From Lelliottia wanjuensis (GTDB lineage: Bacteria > Pseudomonadota > Gammaproteobacteria > Enterobacterales > Enterobacteriaceae), in assembly GCF_030238365.1 (NCBI RefSeq), contig NZ_JASSOT010000064.1, positions 124,001 through 188,000 on the forward strand: 64,000 nt of DNA. The letters run 5' to 3'. The notes below the pieces were generated by a model. The model saw nothing but the letters and a program-made list of their open reading frames with translations. It was not told where the DNA came from and did no database searches. Numbering within the stretch: the stretch's first letter is position 1; the number at the start of each line of letters is the position of its first letter. This document shows positions 22,093 to 32,750 of this stretch, in pieces. The translations under genes were made by a program, and so were the position numbers.

Positions 22093-24591
22093 ATGTCTCA
22101 CACAATCAACCTGACCCTGGATGGCCTCTCCTGCGGTCATTGCGTCAAACGGGTGAAAGAAAGTCTCGAACAACGTCCCGACGTTGAACGTGCCGATGTA
22201 ACCGTCGAAAGCGCCGTCGTCACCGGCAGCGCCAGCGCTGAAGCGCTGATCGATACCGTTAAACAAGCCGGTTATGGGGCGGGGCTCAGCCACCCAAAGG
22301 CTAAACCGCTGACAGAGTCATCAATCCCGTCGGAAGCACTGACAGCGGCGACCCCTGAGCTTCCGGCAGCCCATGACATTGACGACAGCCAACAGTTGCT
22401 GATCAACGGCATGAGCTGCGCCAGCTGCGTCTCTCGCGTACAAAATGCGTTGCAGGCCGTACCGGGCGTCTCACAGGCGCGGGTGAATCTGGCGGAACGC
22501 ACGGCGCTGATTATGGGCAGTGCGTCCGCCGCAGAATTAGTGCAGGCGGTGGAAAAAGCAGGCTACGGCGCGGAGGCCATCGAAGATGATGTGAAACGCC
22601 GTGAACGCCAGCAAGAGACCGCCATCGCCACCATGAAACGCTTCCGCTGGCAGGCGATTGTCGCCCTGCTGGTCGGTATTCCGGTGATGGTGTGGGGCAT
22701 GCTCGGCGACAACATGATGGTCACCGACGACAACCGCACGCTGTGGCTGGTGATTGGTGTCATCACGCTGGGCGTAATGGTCTTCGCGGGTGGACATTTC
22801 TACACCAGCGCCTGGAAGAGCCTGAAAAATCGCACTGCGACCATGGATACCCTGGTCGCCCTCGGCACCGGCGCGGCGTGGCTCTATTCGATGAGCGTGA
22901 ACGTCTGGCCCCAGTGGTTCCCGATGGAAGCGCGGCATCTCTATTACGAAGCGAGCGCGATGATTATTGGTCTGATCAACTTAGGCCATATGCTCGAAGC
23001 CCGCGCCCGCCAGCGTTCATCCAAAGCGCTGGAGCGACTGCTCGATCTCACCCCGCCGTCAGCCCGCGTGGTAACAGATGAAGGCGAAATCAGCCTGCCG
23101 CTCGCCGAGGTGCAGCCGGGTATGACGCTGCGCTTAACCACCGGCGATCGCGTCCCGGTCGACGGTGAAATCACGCAAGGTGAAGCCTGGCTGGATGAAG
23201 CCATGCTGACGGGCGAACCGGTACCACAGCAAAAATCCGCCGGTGATGCCGTTCACGCCGGGACGGTGGTGCAGGACGGGAGCGTGCTGTTCCGCGCCAG
23301 TGCGGTCGGCAGCCACACGACGCTGTCGCGCATCATCCGCATGGTGCGTCAGGCGCAAAGCAGCAAGCCGGAGATCGGCCAGCTTGCTGATAAAATTTCC
23401 GCCATTTTTGTGCCGGTCGTGGTGGGTATCGCCCTGTTCAGCGCTGCCATCTGGTACTTCTTCGGCCCGGCGCCGCAGATTGTCTATACGCTGGTGATTG
23501 CGACCACGGTGCTGATCATCGCCTGTCCGTGTGCCTTAGGGCTGGCGACGCCGATGTCGATCATTTCTGGCGTGGGCCGCGCGGCTGAGTTTGGTGTGCT
23601 GGTTCGCGACGCCGATGCCCTCCAGCGAGCCAGCACGCTGGATACGCTGGTGTTTGATAAAACCGGTACCCTGACCGAAGGGAAGCCGCAGGTGGTAGCG
23701 GTGAAAACCGTCGCGCACTCTGAAGAGGATGCATTGCATCTCGCGGCGGCGCTGGAACAAGGCTCCAGCCATCCGCTCGCCAGAGCGATTCTTGAGAAAG
23801 CGGATAGCACCAGCTTGCCGCAGGTGAATAACTTCCGCACCCTGCGCGGTCTGGGGGTCAGTGGTGAGGTTGACGGGCAAAGGTTGCTACTCGGTAACAA
23901 AGCGCTGCTCACCGAGAACGGAATTGATACCAGCGCGCTGGATGATGAATTAACCGCACAGGCTTCCCAGGGGGCCACGCCGGTGCTGCTGGCCGTCGAT
24001 GGCAAAGCGGCGGCGCTGTTCGCCATTCGCGATCCGCTGCGCGCCGACAGCGTGGCCGCGCTGAAACGGCTGCATCAGGCGGGCTATCGTCTGGTGATGT
24101 TGACCGGCGATAACCCGACCACCGCCAATGCCATTGCGAAGGAAGCGGGCATCGACGAAGTGATCGCGGGCGTGCTGCCCGATGGCAAAGCCGATGCGAT
24201 TATTAAACTGCAAAGCCAGGGCCGCCAGGTGGCGATGGTCGGTGACGGCATTAACGATGCGCCCGCGCTGGCACAGGCGGATGTCGGGATTGCGATGGGC
24301 GGCGGGAGCGATGTGGCGATTGAGACCGCGGCGATTACACTGATGCGTCACAGCCTGATGGGTGTGGCCGATGCGCTGGCGATCTCGAAAGCGACGCTGC
24401 GCAACATGAAGCAAAACCTGCTTGGGGCGTTTATCTATAACTCGCTGGGTATTCCGATTGCCGCGGGGATCCTGTGGCCGCTGACCGGGACTCTGCTTAA
24501 CCCGGTGGTTGCGGGGGCTGCGATGGCGCTGTCGTCCATTACTGTAGTGAGTAACGCCAACCGGTTGTTGCGCTTTAAACCAAAAGAATAA
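22093..24591 (+). CDS. copA: Copper-exporting P1B-type ATPase CopA
   Basis: Pumps Cu(I) from cytoplasm to periplasm using ATP. The 832 residues contain two heavy-metal-associated domains with GLSCGHC (Cys 14 and 17) and GMSCASC (Cys 109 and 112), eight membrane helices, the transport motif CPC near 478, the phosphorylation motif DKTGT and the hinge [13 protein letters not shown] lies upstream of the ATG. It is controlled by CueR from the promoter described. In E. coli K-12 ybaS and ybaT lie between cueR and copA; here copA directly follows the cueR intergenic region. Confidence 0.98.
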   Translation: MSHTINLTLDGLSCGHCVKRVKESLEQRPDVERADVTVESAVVTGSASAEALIDTVKQAGYGAGLSHPKAKPLTESSIPSEALTAATPELPAAHDIDDSQQLLINGMSCASCVSRVQNALQAVPGVSQARVNLAERTALIMGSASAAELVQAVEKAGYGAEAIEDDVKRRERQQETAIATMKRFRWQAIVALLVGIPVMVWGMLGDNMMVTDDNRTLWLVIGVITLGVMVFAGGHFYTSAWKSLKNRTATMDTLVALGTGAAWLYSMSVNVWPQWFPMEARHLYYEASAMIIGLINLGHMLEARARQRSSKALERLLDLTPPSARVVTDEGEISLPLAEVQPGMTLRLTTGDRVPVDGEITQGEAWLDEAMLTGEPVPQQKSAGDAVHAGTVVQDGSVLFRASAVGSHTTLSRIIRMVRQAQSSKPEIGQLADKISAIFVPVVVGIALFSAAIWYFFGPAPQIVYTLVIATTVLIIACPCALGLATPMSIISGVGRAAEFGVLVRDADALQRASTLDTLVFDKTGTLTEGKPQVVAVKTVAHSEEDALHLAAALEQGSSHPLARAILEKADSTSLPQVNNFRTLRGLGVSGEVDGQRLLLGNKALLTENGIDTSALDDELTAQASQGATPVLLAVDGKAAALFAIRDPLRADSVAALKRLHQAGYRLVMLTGDNPTTANAIAKEAGIDEVIAGVLPDGKADAIIKLQSQGRQVAMVGDGINDAPALAQADVGIAMGGGSDVAIETAAITLMRHSLMGVADALAISKATLRNMKQNLLGAFIYNSLGIPIAAGILWPLTGTLLNPVVAGAAMALSSITVVSNANRLLRFKPKE

Positions 24592-24599
24592 TCTGACCT

Positions 24600-24675
24600 T
24601 GTAGGCCGGGTAAGGCGAAGCCGCCACCCGGCATTTTTTGCCTGATGGCGGCTTCGCCTTATCAGGCCTACAAAT
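24600..24675. repeat. REP/BIME palindromic repeat
   Basis: Two inverted REP-type units (GTAGGCCGGGTAAGGCG and its complement near 24650-24672) enclose a short T-rich spacer. Such elements sit after genes throughout enterobacterial genomes and stabilise or end mRNAs; this one may end copA transcription. Confidence 0.9.
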
Positions 24676-24736
24676 GCATCAGTTGCACCTTCAATCCCCA
24701 CGCGCTAGCATGAACTTTTCCATGAATGGAGCGCGT

Positions 24737-25531
24737 ATGAGTCTGTTTCGTCGTATAAAAACCACCTTCCGCGCTCTGTTTCCCCGCCGCTATCCCTGGC
24801 CGGGGCTGGATATTTCTCTGCCGGGCGGTCAGCATCTGCACCTGGTCGGCAGCATTCATATGGGCACCCGCGATATGTCGCCGCTGCCTCCTGCCTTGCT
24901 CCAGCTGTTGCGCAAAGCCGATGCGCTGGTCGTCGAAGCGGATATTTCCGGCAGCGAATCCCCCTTTGCGAACCTTGATATTCCCCCTCCGCTGAGCGAG
25001 CGCCTCAACGAATCTCAGCTTGCCGAGCTTGAGCGTGTGGCCGATGAGCTGGGGCTCTCCCTTTCCATGCTGGAAACTCAGCCCCTGTGGCAAATCGCGA
25101 TGGTATTGCAGGCCACGCAGGCCCAGCGTCTCGGTTTGCGCGGGGAGTTCGGTATCGATTACCAGTTGCTGAACGCTGCGCGCGCCCGCCATCTTGCCAT
25201 TATCGAACTGGAGGGTGCCGACAGTCAGGTTGCCCTTTTGCGCCAGCTCCCCGAGGACGGTCTGCTGCTGCTGGATGACACCCTCACCCACTGGCACACC
25301 AACGCGCGTCTGTTGCAGATGATGATCGGCTGGTGGCTTGATACGCCGCCCGCCAACGGCAAGCTGGAGCTGCCCTCGACCTTTAGCGAATCGCTGTACG
25401 ATGTGTTGATGCATGAGCGCAATCAGGCCTGGCGAGAAACCTTACACAGACTGCCTGCTGGCCGTTACGTGGTGGCTGTGGGAGCGTTGCATCTGTACGG
25501 GGAAGGGAATTTGCCGTCACTGTTGAAATAA
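24737..25531 (+). CDS. ybaP: TraB/GumN-family protein YbaP
   Basis: The 264-residue product matches E. coli YbaP in length and sequence. The ATG at 24737 follows GGAG at five bases. The family (TraB/GumN) has paired histidine motifs proposed to form a metallopeptidase-like site; here GSIHMG near residue 37 and AVGALHLYGEGNL near the C-terminus are conserved. The cellular role is not established. There is no signal peptide. The gene's stop codon lies in the T-run region of the oppositely oriented chiX RNA. Confidence 0.93.
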   Translation: MSLFRRIKTTFRALFPRRYPWPGLDISLPGGQHLHLVGSIHMGTRDMSPLPPALLQLLRKADALVVEADISGSESPFANLDIPPPLSERLNESQLAELERVADELGLSLSMLETQPLWQIAMVLQATQAQRLGLRGEFGIDYQLLNAARARHLAIIELEGADSQVALLRQLPEDGLLLLDDTLTHWHTNARLLQMMIGWWLDTPPANGKLELPSTFSESLYDVLMHERNQAWRETLHRLPAGRYVVAVGALHLYGEGNLPSLLK

Positions 25532-25609
25532 AAAAATGGCCAATATTTCTATTGGCCCGTCAAAGAGGAATTTCATCGTTATTATTATGCCGAAGGAGAC
25601 CTTCGGTCA
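25530..25609 (-). ncRNA. chiX: ChiX small regulatory RNA
   Basis: ChiX (SroB/MicM/RybC) is an Hfq-dependent RNA that silences chitoporin and chitobiose mRNAs and is itself titrated by a chb decoy. The minus strand between ybaP and ybaK, its position in E. coli, reads a 5' hairpin (CCGAAGG-TCT-CCTTCGG), then the conserved single-stranded seed (CATAATAATAACGATGAAAT, TCCTCTTTGACGGG). It ends with the terminator GGCCAAT...ATTGGCC and seven T. The seed and 3' half are nearly identical to E. coli; the 5' stem sequence differs but still pairs. Estimated length is about 80 nt. Confidence 0.93.
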
Positions 25610-25615
25610 GAGCCG

Positions 25616-26211
<596 letters not shown>

Positions 26212-26234
26212 ATAAAGCCGGGTGCGCGCTGATG

Positions 26235-26269
26235 CCCTCACCCCAGCCCTCTCCCACAGGGAGAGGGAG
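26235..26269. repeat. CCCTCTCCC/GGGAGAGGG dispersed repeat, copy 1
   Basis: CCCTCACCCCAGCCCTCTCCC followed by ACA and GGGAGAGGG. The same unit appears at 34671 and 41558, always between genes. Confidence 0.85.
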
Positions 26270-26277
26270 AACAAATT

Positions 26278-26305
26278 AAAAACGGCAACCTATGGTTGCC
26301 GTTTT
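26278..26305 (+). terminator. Terminator after ybaK
   Basis: CGGCAACC-TAT-GGTTGCCG, with AAAAA before and TTTT after; it can act for both converging genes. Confidence 0.88.
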
Positions 26306-26314
26306 GCGTTAACC

Positions 26315-26350
26315 TCGTAGGCCGGGTAAGGCGTAGCCGCCACCCGGCAC
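26315..26350. repeat. REP element near ushA 3' end
   Basis: CGTAGGCCGGGTAAGGCGTAGCC with the paired CCACCCGGC, a single REP-type palindrome ten bases from the ushA stop. Confidence 0.85.
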
Positions 26351-26359
26351 AACCCCCCG

Positions 26360-28012
26360 TTACTGCCAGCTCACCTCGCCTTTCGGCTCGTACGCATTCA
26401 CATCCAGCGGTGAATTCTGCTGAATAAACTGTTTCAGCACTTCGGCGTCGATAAAGCCGGTATTCACGTAGCCCGGTTTGTTGTCGATATGCGGATAGCC
26501 ATCGCCGCCCGTGGCGTTAAAGCTCAGGGTCGCCATGCGGTAGGTTTTGGATGGGTCAACCGGCTCGCCTTTGATTTTCAGATCGTTGAGCTTACCGTCT
26601 TTCGCCACAAAACTGACGTTCGCAAACTGCGGATAGGCTCCCGAGTCCGGTTTCATTTGCGCAACGGCGGTGAGATAGTCGATCACCTCTTTCCCGCTCA
26701 TGTCCGCGTACACCACAATATTGCCGAACGGCTGAACCTTCAGCACATTTTTGTAGGTGATATCCCCCGCTTCGATGGAATCACGCACACCGCCGCCGCT
26801 CATTACCGCAAAGTCGGCGTTAGTGCGCGCCATTTGCGCCGCCAGCAGCAGGCGTCCCATATTGGTCTGCACGAAGCGCACTTTGCTGCGATCGCCTTCA
26901 AGGCGGCCATTCACCGTACCGATTTTCACGTCGAGCTGCGCTTTGCCTTTGTTCTGGAACGGCGTCAGGAGCGACAGCATCTGGGCGTTTTCAGCGATTT
27001 CTGGGGTGTAAAGTACGCGCTCACTTTTCCCGTCGTCATAGGTGACTTTCTTCTTCAGATTCACCGGGATCAGCTGGTAGCGCACCATTTTCATTTCGCC
27101 ATTGCGGAATTCAAAGTCTGCGCGTCCGACGTATTTGCCCCACTCGTGGGCCTGAACAATCCAGATCCCATTCTGTCGATCCGGCGCGCACGGCGTGCCC
27201 GGCACGTAATCGACCTGTTTTTTGTTCTCGGACGCCATACATACCGGATCTTGTGAGTGACCACCCACAATCATCGCCAGCGCGCCCGCAGGCAGGCTGC
27301 GCGCCATCTCCACGTCGCCCGGTGCATTCGAGCCGTGCTCGCCGTTATCGTAGTGTCCCATGTGGGTGGTAGCGATAATCACATCCGGCTTTTCGTTTTG
27401 ATTCAGCTCCTGAATCACCAGCTTCGCTTCGTCAGCCGGTTTGCGGAATTCGATGTCTGTGAAATATTCCGGGTTGCCGATTTTGGCCGTGTCGTCGGTG
27501 GTTAAACCGATGACCGCAATTTTCAGATCGTCGCGTTTGAATAACGCCCAGGGTTTAAACAGGCGCTCGCCGGTGCTTTTCTGATAAATATTGGCGGAGA
27601 GGAACGGGAATTTGGACCACTTTTCCTGCTGACGCAGCACGGTTAACGGATTGTCGAACTCGTGGTTGCCGACGGCCATAGCGTCATAGCCGATTAAATT
27701 CATGCCGCGGAAATCCGGTTCGGCATCCTGCAAATCGGACTCCGGCACGCCGGTGTTGATGTCGCCGCCTGACAGCAGCAATACGCTCCCGCCCTCGGCT
27801 GCCACCTCTTTACGAATGCCGTCCACCAGCGTTTTTTGCGCCGCCAGACCGTATTCACCGTATTCGCTGCGCCAGAAATGGCCGTGATGATCGTTGGTAT
27901 GCAGAATGGTGATTTTATATGTTTTATCTTTTTCATACGCCTGCGCAGGCTGGCTTGCCAGCGCCCATGCGGCTATCAGCGCCAACGCGACGCCTCGCTT
28001 CATCAACTTCAT
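26360..28012 (-). CDS. ushA: UDP-sugar hydrolase / 5'-nucleotidase UshA
   Basis: Periplasmic enzyme that hydrolyses UDP-glucose and 5'-nucleotides so that nucleosides can be taken up. The 550-residue precursor has a signal peptide cleaved after SQPAQA (about 25 residues). The two-metal phosphoesterase domain shows ILHTNDHHGHF, GNHEFDN, TTHMGHYD and GGHSQDP, and the C-terminal domain binds the substrate (TYRMATLSFNATGGDGYP). Sequence and length match the E. coli enzyme. It is divergent from fsr. Confidence 0.97.
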   Translation of the reverse strand: MKLMKRGVALALIAAWALASQPAQAYEKDKTYKITILHTNDHHGHFWRSEYGEYGLAAQKTLVDGIRKEVAAEGGSVLLLSGGDINTGVPESDLQDAEPDFRGMNLIGYDAMAVGNHEFDNPLTVLRQQEKWSKFPFLSANIYQKSTGERLFKPWALFKRDDLKIAVIGLTTDDTAKIGNPEYFTDIEFRKPADEAKLVIQELNQNEKPDVIIATTHMGHYDNGEHGSNAPGDVEMARSLPAGALAMIVGGHSQDPVCMASENKKQVDYVPGTPCAPDRQNGIWIVQAHEWGKYVGRADFEFRNGEMKMVRYQLIPVNLKKKVTYDDGKSERVLYTPEIAENAQMLSLLTPFQNKGKAQLDVKIGTVNGRLEGDRSKVRFVQTNMGRLLLAAQMARTNADFAVMSGGGVRDSIEAGDITYKNVLKVQPFGNIVVYADMSGKEVIDYLTAVAQMKPDSGAYPQFANVSFVAKDGKLNDLKIKGEPVDPSKTYRMATLSFNATGGDGYPHIDNKPGYVNTGFIDAEVLKQFIQQNSPLDVNAYEPKGEVSWQ

Positions 28013-28175
28013 ATTCTCGCTCCCTGACCAAAAGACAAACGCAAAAATTACAATGAGTAAGAAGAATAGACAAATATGTTTTCAGAAATGCGACTTTCTT
28101 CAAAACTCACACACAGGTATGTTAGCGGGATAATAATGACACCCTGCACTTCTCTTAACAAAAGACGTGGTATTT

Positions 28176-29396
28176 ATGGCAATCAGTGAATCAACTCCGC
28201 CTGTTACGGGCACCCCGGCGTCTCCGCCAAAATCGCGCACGGCATTTGGTATTTTAGGTGCCATCAGTCTGTCGCATCTGCTTAACGATATGATTCAGTC
28301 GCTGATTCTGGCGATCTATCCGCTCTTGCAATCAGAATTCTCATTAACCTTCGTACAGATCGGGATGATCACCCTGACCTTCCAGATGGCGTCGTCCCTG
28401 CTCCAGCCGGTCGTCGGTTACTGGACGGATAAGTATCCGATGCCCTGGTCGCTGCCCATCGGCATGTGCTTTACCCTGAGCGGCCTGGTGCTGCTGGCGC
28501 TGGCGGGAAGCTTTGAGATGGTGCTTATCGCCGCCGCGCTGGTCGGGACCGGTTCGTCGGTGTTCCACCCTGAGTCGTCGCGCGTGGCACGTATGGCCTC
28601 CGGCGGGCGTCACGGTCTGGCGCAGTCGTTGTTCCAGGTCGGCGGCAACTTTGGCAGCTCCCTCGGTCCGCTACTGGCCGCTGTCATCATTGCGCCTTAC
28701 GGGAAAGGTAACGTGGCATGGTTTGTTCTGGCAGCGCTGCTGGCCATCGTGGTGCTGATTCAAATCAGCCGCTGGTATGCGGCGCAGCATCGGGTGAATA
28801 AGGGCAAACCTAAAGCTGCGATTATCAATCCGCTGCCGCGCAATAAGGTGATCCTGGCCGTGGGCATCCTGTTAGTGCTGATTTTCTCGAAATACTTCTA
28901 TATGGCGAGCATCAGCAGCTATTACACCTTTTATCTGATGGAAAAATTCGGATTATCGGTACAAAACGCCCAGTTCCACCTGTTTGCCTTCCTGTTTGCG
29001 GTGGCGGCGGGAACCGTCATTGGCGGCCCTGTTGGCGATAAAATCGGGCGTAAATATGTGATTTGGGGCTCTATCCTCGGCGTTGCGCCCTTTACGCTTG
29101 TTTTACCCTACGCAAGCCTTGAATGGACGGGGATTTTAACCGTGATCATTGGCTTTATCCTCGCCTCCGCGTTTTCAGCCATCCTGGTGTATGCCCAGGA
29201 GCTGATGCCGGGCCGTATTGGTATGGTTTCCGGGCTGTTTTTCGGCTTTGCGTTTGGGATGGGAGGCCTTGGAGCGGCTGTGCTGGGGCTGGTCGCGGAC
29301 CACACCAGCATTTTCCTGGTCTATAAAATCTGTGCTTTCCTGCCACTTCTGGGGATACTGACCATATTCCTGCCTGATTACCGCCATAAGGCGTAG
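28176..29396 (+). CDS. fsr: Fosmidomycin resistance transporter Fsr (MFS)
   Basis: Major facilitator efflux pump with 12 predicted membrane helices, 406 residues as in E. coli. The MFS signature (GYWTDKYPMPWSLPIG) follows helix 2, and GPVGDKIGRKYVIWGS repeats it in the second half. The ATG at 28176 is chosen over the GTG at 28167 to match the family N-terminus. It exports fosmidomycin when overexpressed; the natural substrate is unknown. Divergent from ushA. Confidence 0.96.
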   Translation: MAISESTPPVTGTPASPPKSRTAFGILGAISLSHLLNDMIQSLILAIYPLLQSEFSLTFVQIGMITLTFQMASSLLQPVVGYWTDKYPMPWSLPIGMCFTLSGLVLLALAGSFEMVLIAAALVGTGSSVFHPESSRVARMASGGRHGLAQSLFQVGGNFGSSLGPLLAAVIIAPYGKGNVAWFVLAALLAIVVLIQISRWYAAQHRVNKGKPKAAIINPLPRNKVILAVGILLVLIFSKYFYMASISSYYTFYLMEKFGLSVQNAQFHLFAFLFAVAAGTVIGGPVGDKIGRKYVIWGSILGVAPFTLVLPYASLEWTGILTVIIGFILASAFSAILVYAQELMPGRIGMVSGLFFGFAFGMGGLGAAVLGLVADHTSIFLVYKICAFLPLLGILTIFLPDYRHKA

Positions 29397-29628
29397 TTTC
29401 CCTGCGGTCAAAGTAAACTTTGGCCGCATCTCTCTCCTAGTGCCATAAGGCTTTCCTCTTCATCCCTCCGGTAATTTGTCCTAATCTGCTTTTTTTAACG
29501 CTTATTGCTGTTTTATTCAAATTTCAACAATTATTCATAAACATAATGGCCGAAATTGTCATAAACTATTAATCGGCTTTTTGGTTTTTACGCCAAAAAT
29601 GGAACACCTCACGACGAAAGGAGACGGA

Positions 29629-31305
29629 ATGCATCACGCCACACCGCTTATCACCACCATTGTAGGTGGACTTGTGCTCGCCTTTATCCTTGGCATGATC
29701 GCCAACAAATTACGTATTTCTCCTCTCGTGGGCTATTTATTAGCGGGTGTGCTGGCGGGTCCGTTTACGCCAGGTTTTGTGGCGGATACCAAACTGGCTC
29801 CTGAACTGGCGGAATTAGGCGTGATTCTGCTGATGTTTGGCGTCGGTCTGCACTTCTCCTTGAAGGATCTGATGGCGGTAAAGCATATCGCCATACCCGG
29901 CGCGATCGCCCAGATAGGCGTGGCGACGTTGCTGGGGATGGCGCTTTCCGCTTTGCTTGGCTGGTCGCTGATGACCGGTATTGTATTCGGGCTGTGTCTC
30001 TCAACCGCCAGTACCGTGGTGCTGCTGCGCGCGCTTGAGGAGAGACAGCTGATAGACAGCCAGCGCGGGCAGATCGCCATCGGCTGGCTGATTGTTGAAG
30101 ATCTGGTGATGGTCCTGACGCTGGTCCTGTTGCCTGCCGTCGCCGGGATGGTGGAAAAAGACAACGTCGGCTTTGCCTCGCTGGCGCTGGATATGAGCAT
30201 TACCATCGGCAAAGTGATCGCCTTTATCGCCATTATGATGGTGGTGGGCCGCCGCCTGGTGCCGTGGATCCTCTCACGCAGCGCCGCCACCGGCTCTCGC
30301 GAGCTGTTTACCCTGTCGGTGCTGGCCCTGGCGCTGGGTATCGCCTTCGGCGCTGTTGAGCTGTTTGACGTCTCCTTTGCGCTGGGTGCGTTCTTCGCCG
30401 GGATGGTGCTGAACGAATCTGAGCTGAGCCACCGCGCGGCGCACGATACCTTGCCGCTGCGCGATGCGTTCGCGGTCCTGTTCTTCGTCTCCGTCGGTAT
30501 GCTGTTCGATCCGTTAATCCTGATCGAACAGCCGCTGGCCGTGCTCGGGACGCTGGCGATTATTATCTTCGGTAAATCCGTAGTGGCATTTGGTCTGGTA
30601 CGCTTGTTCGGCCACTCGCCGCGCACGGCGCTGACCATCGCCGCCAGCCTTGCACAGATTGGTGAATTTGCCTTTATCCTCGCAAGCCTGGGCATGGCGC
30701 TGAACCTGCTGCCGCAGGCCGGGCAGAACCTGGTGCTGGCGGGGGCGATCCTCTCCATCATGCTCAACCCGGTGCTGTTTGCGGTGCTCGAAAAATACCT
30801 CGATAAAACCGAAACGCTGGAAGAGCAGACCCTGGAAGAAGCTATCGAAGAAGAGAAGCAGATCCCGGTGGATATCTGTAACCACGCCCTGCTGGTCGGT
30901 TTTGGCCGCGTGGGGAGCCTGCTCGGCGAGAAGCTGATGGCGCAGGGGATTCCACTGGTGGTGATTGAAACCTCTCGCACCCGGGTGGATGAGCTCCGCG
31001 CCCGCGGGATCCGCGCGGTGCTGGGCAATGCAGCGAACGAAGAGATCATGAATCTGGCGCATCTGGACTGTGCGCGCTGGCTGCTGCTGACCATCCCGAA
31101 CGGTTACGAGGCGGGTGAAATCGTGACCACCGCGCGTGAGAAGTGCCCGAGCATTGAGATCATTGCCCGCGCGCATTATGACGACGAAGTGGAATACATT
31201 ACCGAACGAGGGGCGAATCAGGTGGTGATGGGCGAGCGCGAGATTGCGAATACCATGATTACACTGATTGAAAAGCCGCCGATTGAAGAGGCGGTGACGG
31301 GTTAA
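29629..31305 (+). CDS. ybaL: KefC-like cation:proton antiporter YbaL
   Basis: CPA2-family membrane protein: a 12-13 helix antiporter domain (1 to about 385), an acidic linker (ETLEEQTLEEAIEEEKQIP) and a C-terminal Rossmann TrkA-N/RCK domain (LLVGFGRVGSLLGEKL) that binds NAD or other nucleotides. The 558 residues match E. coli YbaL. AAGGAG lies before the ATG at 29629; an upstream frame to 29581 is rejected because it lacks a site and extends beyond the family N-terminus. The transported ion is not firmly established. Confidence 0.96.
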   Translation: MHHATPLITTIVGGLVLAFILGMIANKLRISPLVGYLLAGVLAGPFTPGFVADTKLAPELAELGVILLMFGVGLHFSLKDLMAVKHIAIPGAIAQIGVATLLGMALSALLGWSLMTGIVFGLCLSTASTVVLLRALEERQLIDSQRGQIAIGWLIVEDLVMVLTLVLLPAVAGMVEKDNVGFASLALDMSITIGKVIAFIAIMMVVGRRLVPWILSRSAATGSRELFTLSVLALALGIAFGAVELFDVSFALGAFFAGMVLNESELSHRAAHDTLPLRDAFAVLFFVSVGMLFDPLILIEQPLAVLGTLAIIIFGKSVVAFGLVRLFGHSPRTALTIAASLAQIGEFAFILASLGMALNLLPQAGQNLVLAGAILSIMLNPVLFAVLEKYLDKTETLEEQTLEEAIEEEKQIPVDICNHALLVGFGRVGSLLGEKLMAQGIPLVVIETSRTRVDELRARGIRAVLGNAANEEIMNLAHLDCARWLLLTIPNGYEAGEIVTTAREKCPSIEIIARAHYDDEVEYITERGANQVVMGEREIANTMITLIEKPPIEEAVTG

Positions 31306-31340
31306 AAAAAAAGCCTGCTGGCGCTACGCTTAGCAGGCCT
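31306..31340 (-). terminator. Terminator, strongest in the gsk direction
   Basis: GCCTGCT (31313-31319) and AGCAGGC (31332-31338) form the stem; on the minus strand it is followed by nine T. It lies between converging ybaL and gsk. Confidence 0.85.
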
Positions 31341-31349
31341 ACTTTGAAG

Positions 31350-31375
31350 CCCCGGTTAGCGTAGCGCCACCGGGG
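31350..31375. repeat. REP-like palindrome after gsk
   Basis: CCCCGGT and ACCGGGG enclose a GCGTAGCGCC core, nine bases from the gsk stop codon. Confidence 0.6.
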
Positions 31376-31383
31376 AACCTTCC

Positions 31384-32688
31384 TCACCGATCCCAGTACG
31401 ACTCTTCCAGACTGTCTTCCCGCTCCGGCAGGCCACGCGTTAAGCGCGGGGAATGCTGATTCAGCACCTGATAGCTCACGCGATTCGCGTATTTACACAC
31501 CTGCGCCAGCGACGAATAGGTCAGCCAGCTGAGCTGATGTTTGCTGGAGTTCGGCACGTTGGTCCGGTGATAGGCATTGGCAGTGATGTCGTGCAGCAGA
31601 GCGGCCAGCGCACCGTCGCCCGCGCCGTTGGTGTTCATGATCTTCTCCGGGCCGCCCATGTACGGGGCAATGTGGGAGAAAATCCGCAGCGGATTTACGC
31701 AATCTTTATGGCGCATCGCGCGGCTGAATTCGTACTGGTTGAACTCGGCAATCGCGCCCGGCAGCAGCGGATGCTGGGTTTTGCGTTTGTTCTCTTCTTC
31801 GGTGAATCCGGCCATGAACAGGCCAATCGGTCCGGCGGTACAGAGCACCAGATCGACCCAATCCAGCGCTTTGTTGGACGCCAGCAGCGGATCGCTTTCC
31901 CCCGTCAGGGCTTCAGCTTCTTCTTCGTTCATCGCCAGAATCGAGACGTGCTCTTTCAGGAACGCCTGCCACCACTCGGGGTTGTCGGCGATAACAAACT
32001 TGGTGCCCAGCGTCAGCACTACCGGCACGTTGTATTTCTTCGCGTACTCCACCGCCTTCATGGTCGCTTCGGGCATCGGTTCGCCGGGCTTGCAGCGCAC
32101 CAGATAGGAAGTCAGCACCAGCGCGGATGCCCCGGCAATCACCTCTTCCGGAATGCTTTCGGCGCGCAGCTTGTTCATGTGCCCAGGGCTGATGGCAAAG
32201 GTGCGCTCGCCGGAGTCGCTGATCAGCGTAAAGCAGCGGCCAATCGCGCCGTCGACGCCTTGCAGGTAGTTCAGATCGGTACGGCTGGAGGTGTTGCAGA
32301 GGTAACGGTAGGCGTAGCCACCGATTTCGATATTGCGGCACATCACGCCCAGTAACACGGAGCGGTCATCGGCGAGCACCGAATAGTTGTGCATGGTGTT
32401 CCCGATAGTGCCACCCGCAAACTGATGGGTGATCAGGTTTTCGCGCACCAGCTCCTGGTACAGCGCTTCGGCGACATCGTCTTCGATAACCAGCGAATGC
32501 CCGGAACTGAGCCCATAACGTGCGACAAACGCATCATCCACTTTTGCTTCGATATCCACCAGCGTCTGATCGATGCCGACCACCCACGCAGCGTTGGTTT
32601 CATTGACCGGCTGAATTTGTTGCAGCAGCGGATCGCGGGCGTTGACAGGGAAATAATGCTTTGATTTGCGTTTACCGGGAAATTTCAT
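31384..32688 (-). CDS. gsk: Inosine-guanosine kinase
   Basis: Phosphorylates inosine and guanosine to IMP and GMP in purine salvage. The 434 residues carry the PfkB-family signature near the C-terminus (NTNGAGDGALAALLHD), with the catalytic aspartate in GAGD. Sequence and length match E. coli Gsk. In E. coli the aes esterase gene lies between gsk and hemH; here only 62 bases separate them, so aes is absent from this position. Confidence 0.97.
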   Translation of the reverse strand: MKFPGKRKSKHYFPVNARDPLLQQIQPVNETNAAWVVGIDQTLVDIEAKVDDAFVARYGLSSGHSLVIEDDVAEALYQELVRENLITHQFAGGTIGNTMHNYSVLADDRSVLLGVMCRNIEIGGYAYRYLCNTSSRTDLNYLQGVDGAIGRCFTLISDSGERTFAISPGHMNKLRAESIPEEVIAGASALVLTSYLVRCKPGEPMPEATMKAVEYAKKYNVPVVLTLGTKFVIADNPEWWQAFLKEHVSILAMNEEEAEALTGESDPLLASNKALDWVDLVLCTAGPIGLFMAGFTEEENKRKTQHPLLPGAIAEFNQYEFSRAMRHKDCVNPLRIFSHIAPYMGGPEKIMNTNGAGDGALAALLHDITANAYHRTNVPNSSKHQLSWLTYSSLAQVCKYANRVSYQVLNQHSPRLTRGLPEREDSLEESYWDR

Positions 32689-32750
32689 GTTGAGGGCTGC
32701 GAGTGACTATTGGGCCGGAAATGGTAGCACAAACCCGGCCCACTGCGCGA

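Noticed and set aside
29733..31094. 453-residue frame opposite ybaL
   Set aside because: Ser/Thr/Pro-rich antisense shadow of a conserved membrane protein gene; no start signal.
31453..32355. 300-residue frame opposite gsk
   Set aside because: Antisense shadow of a conserved gene with no ribosome-binding site.
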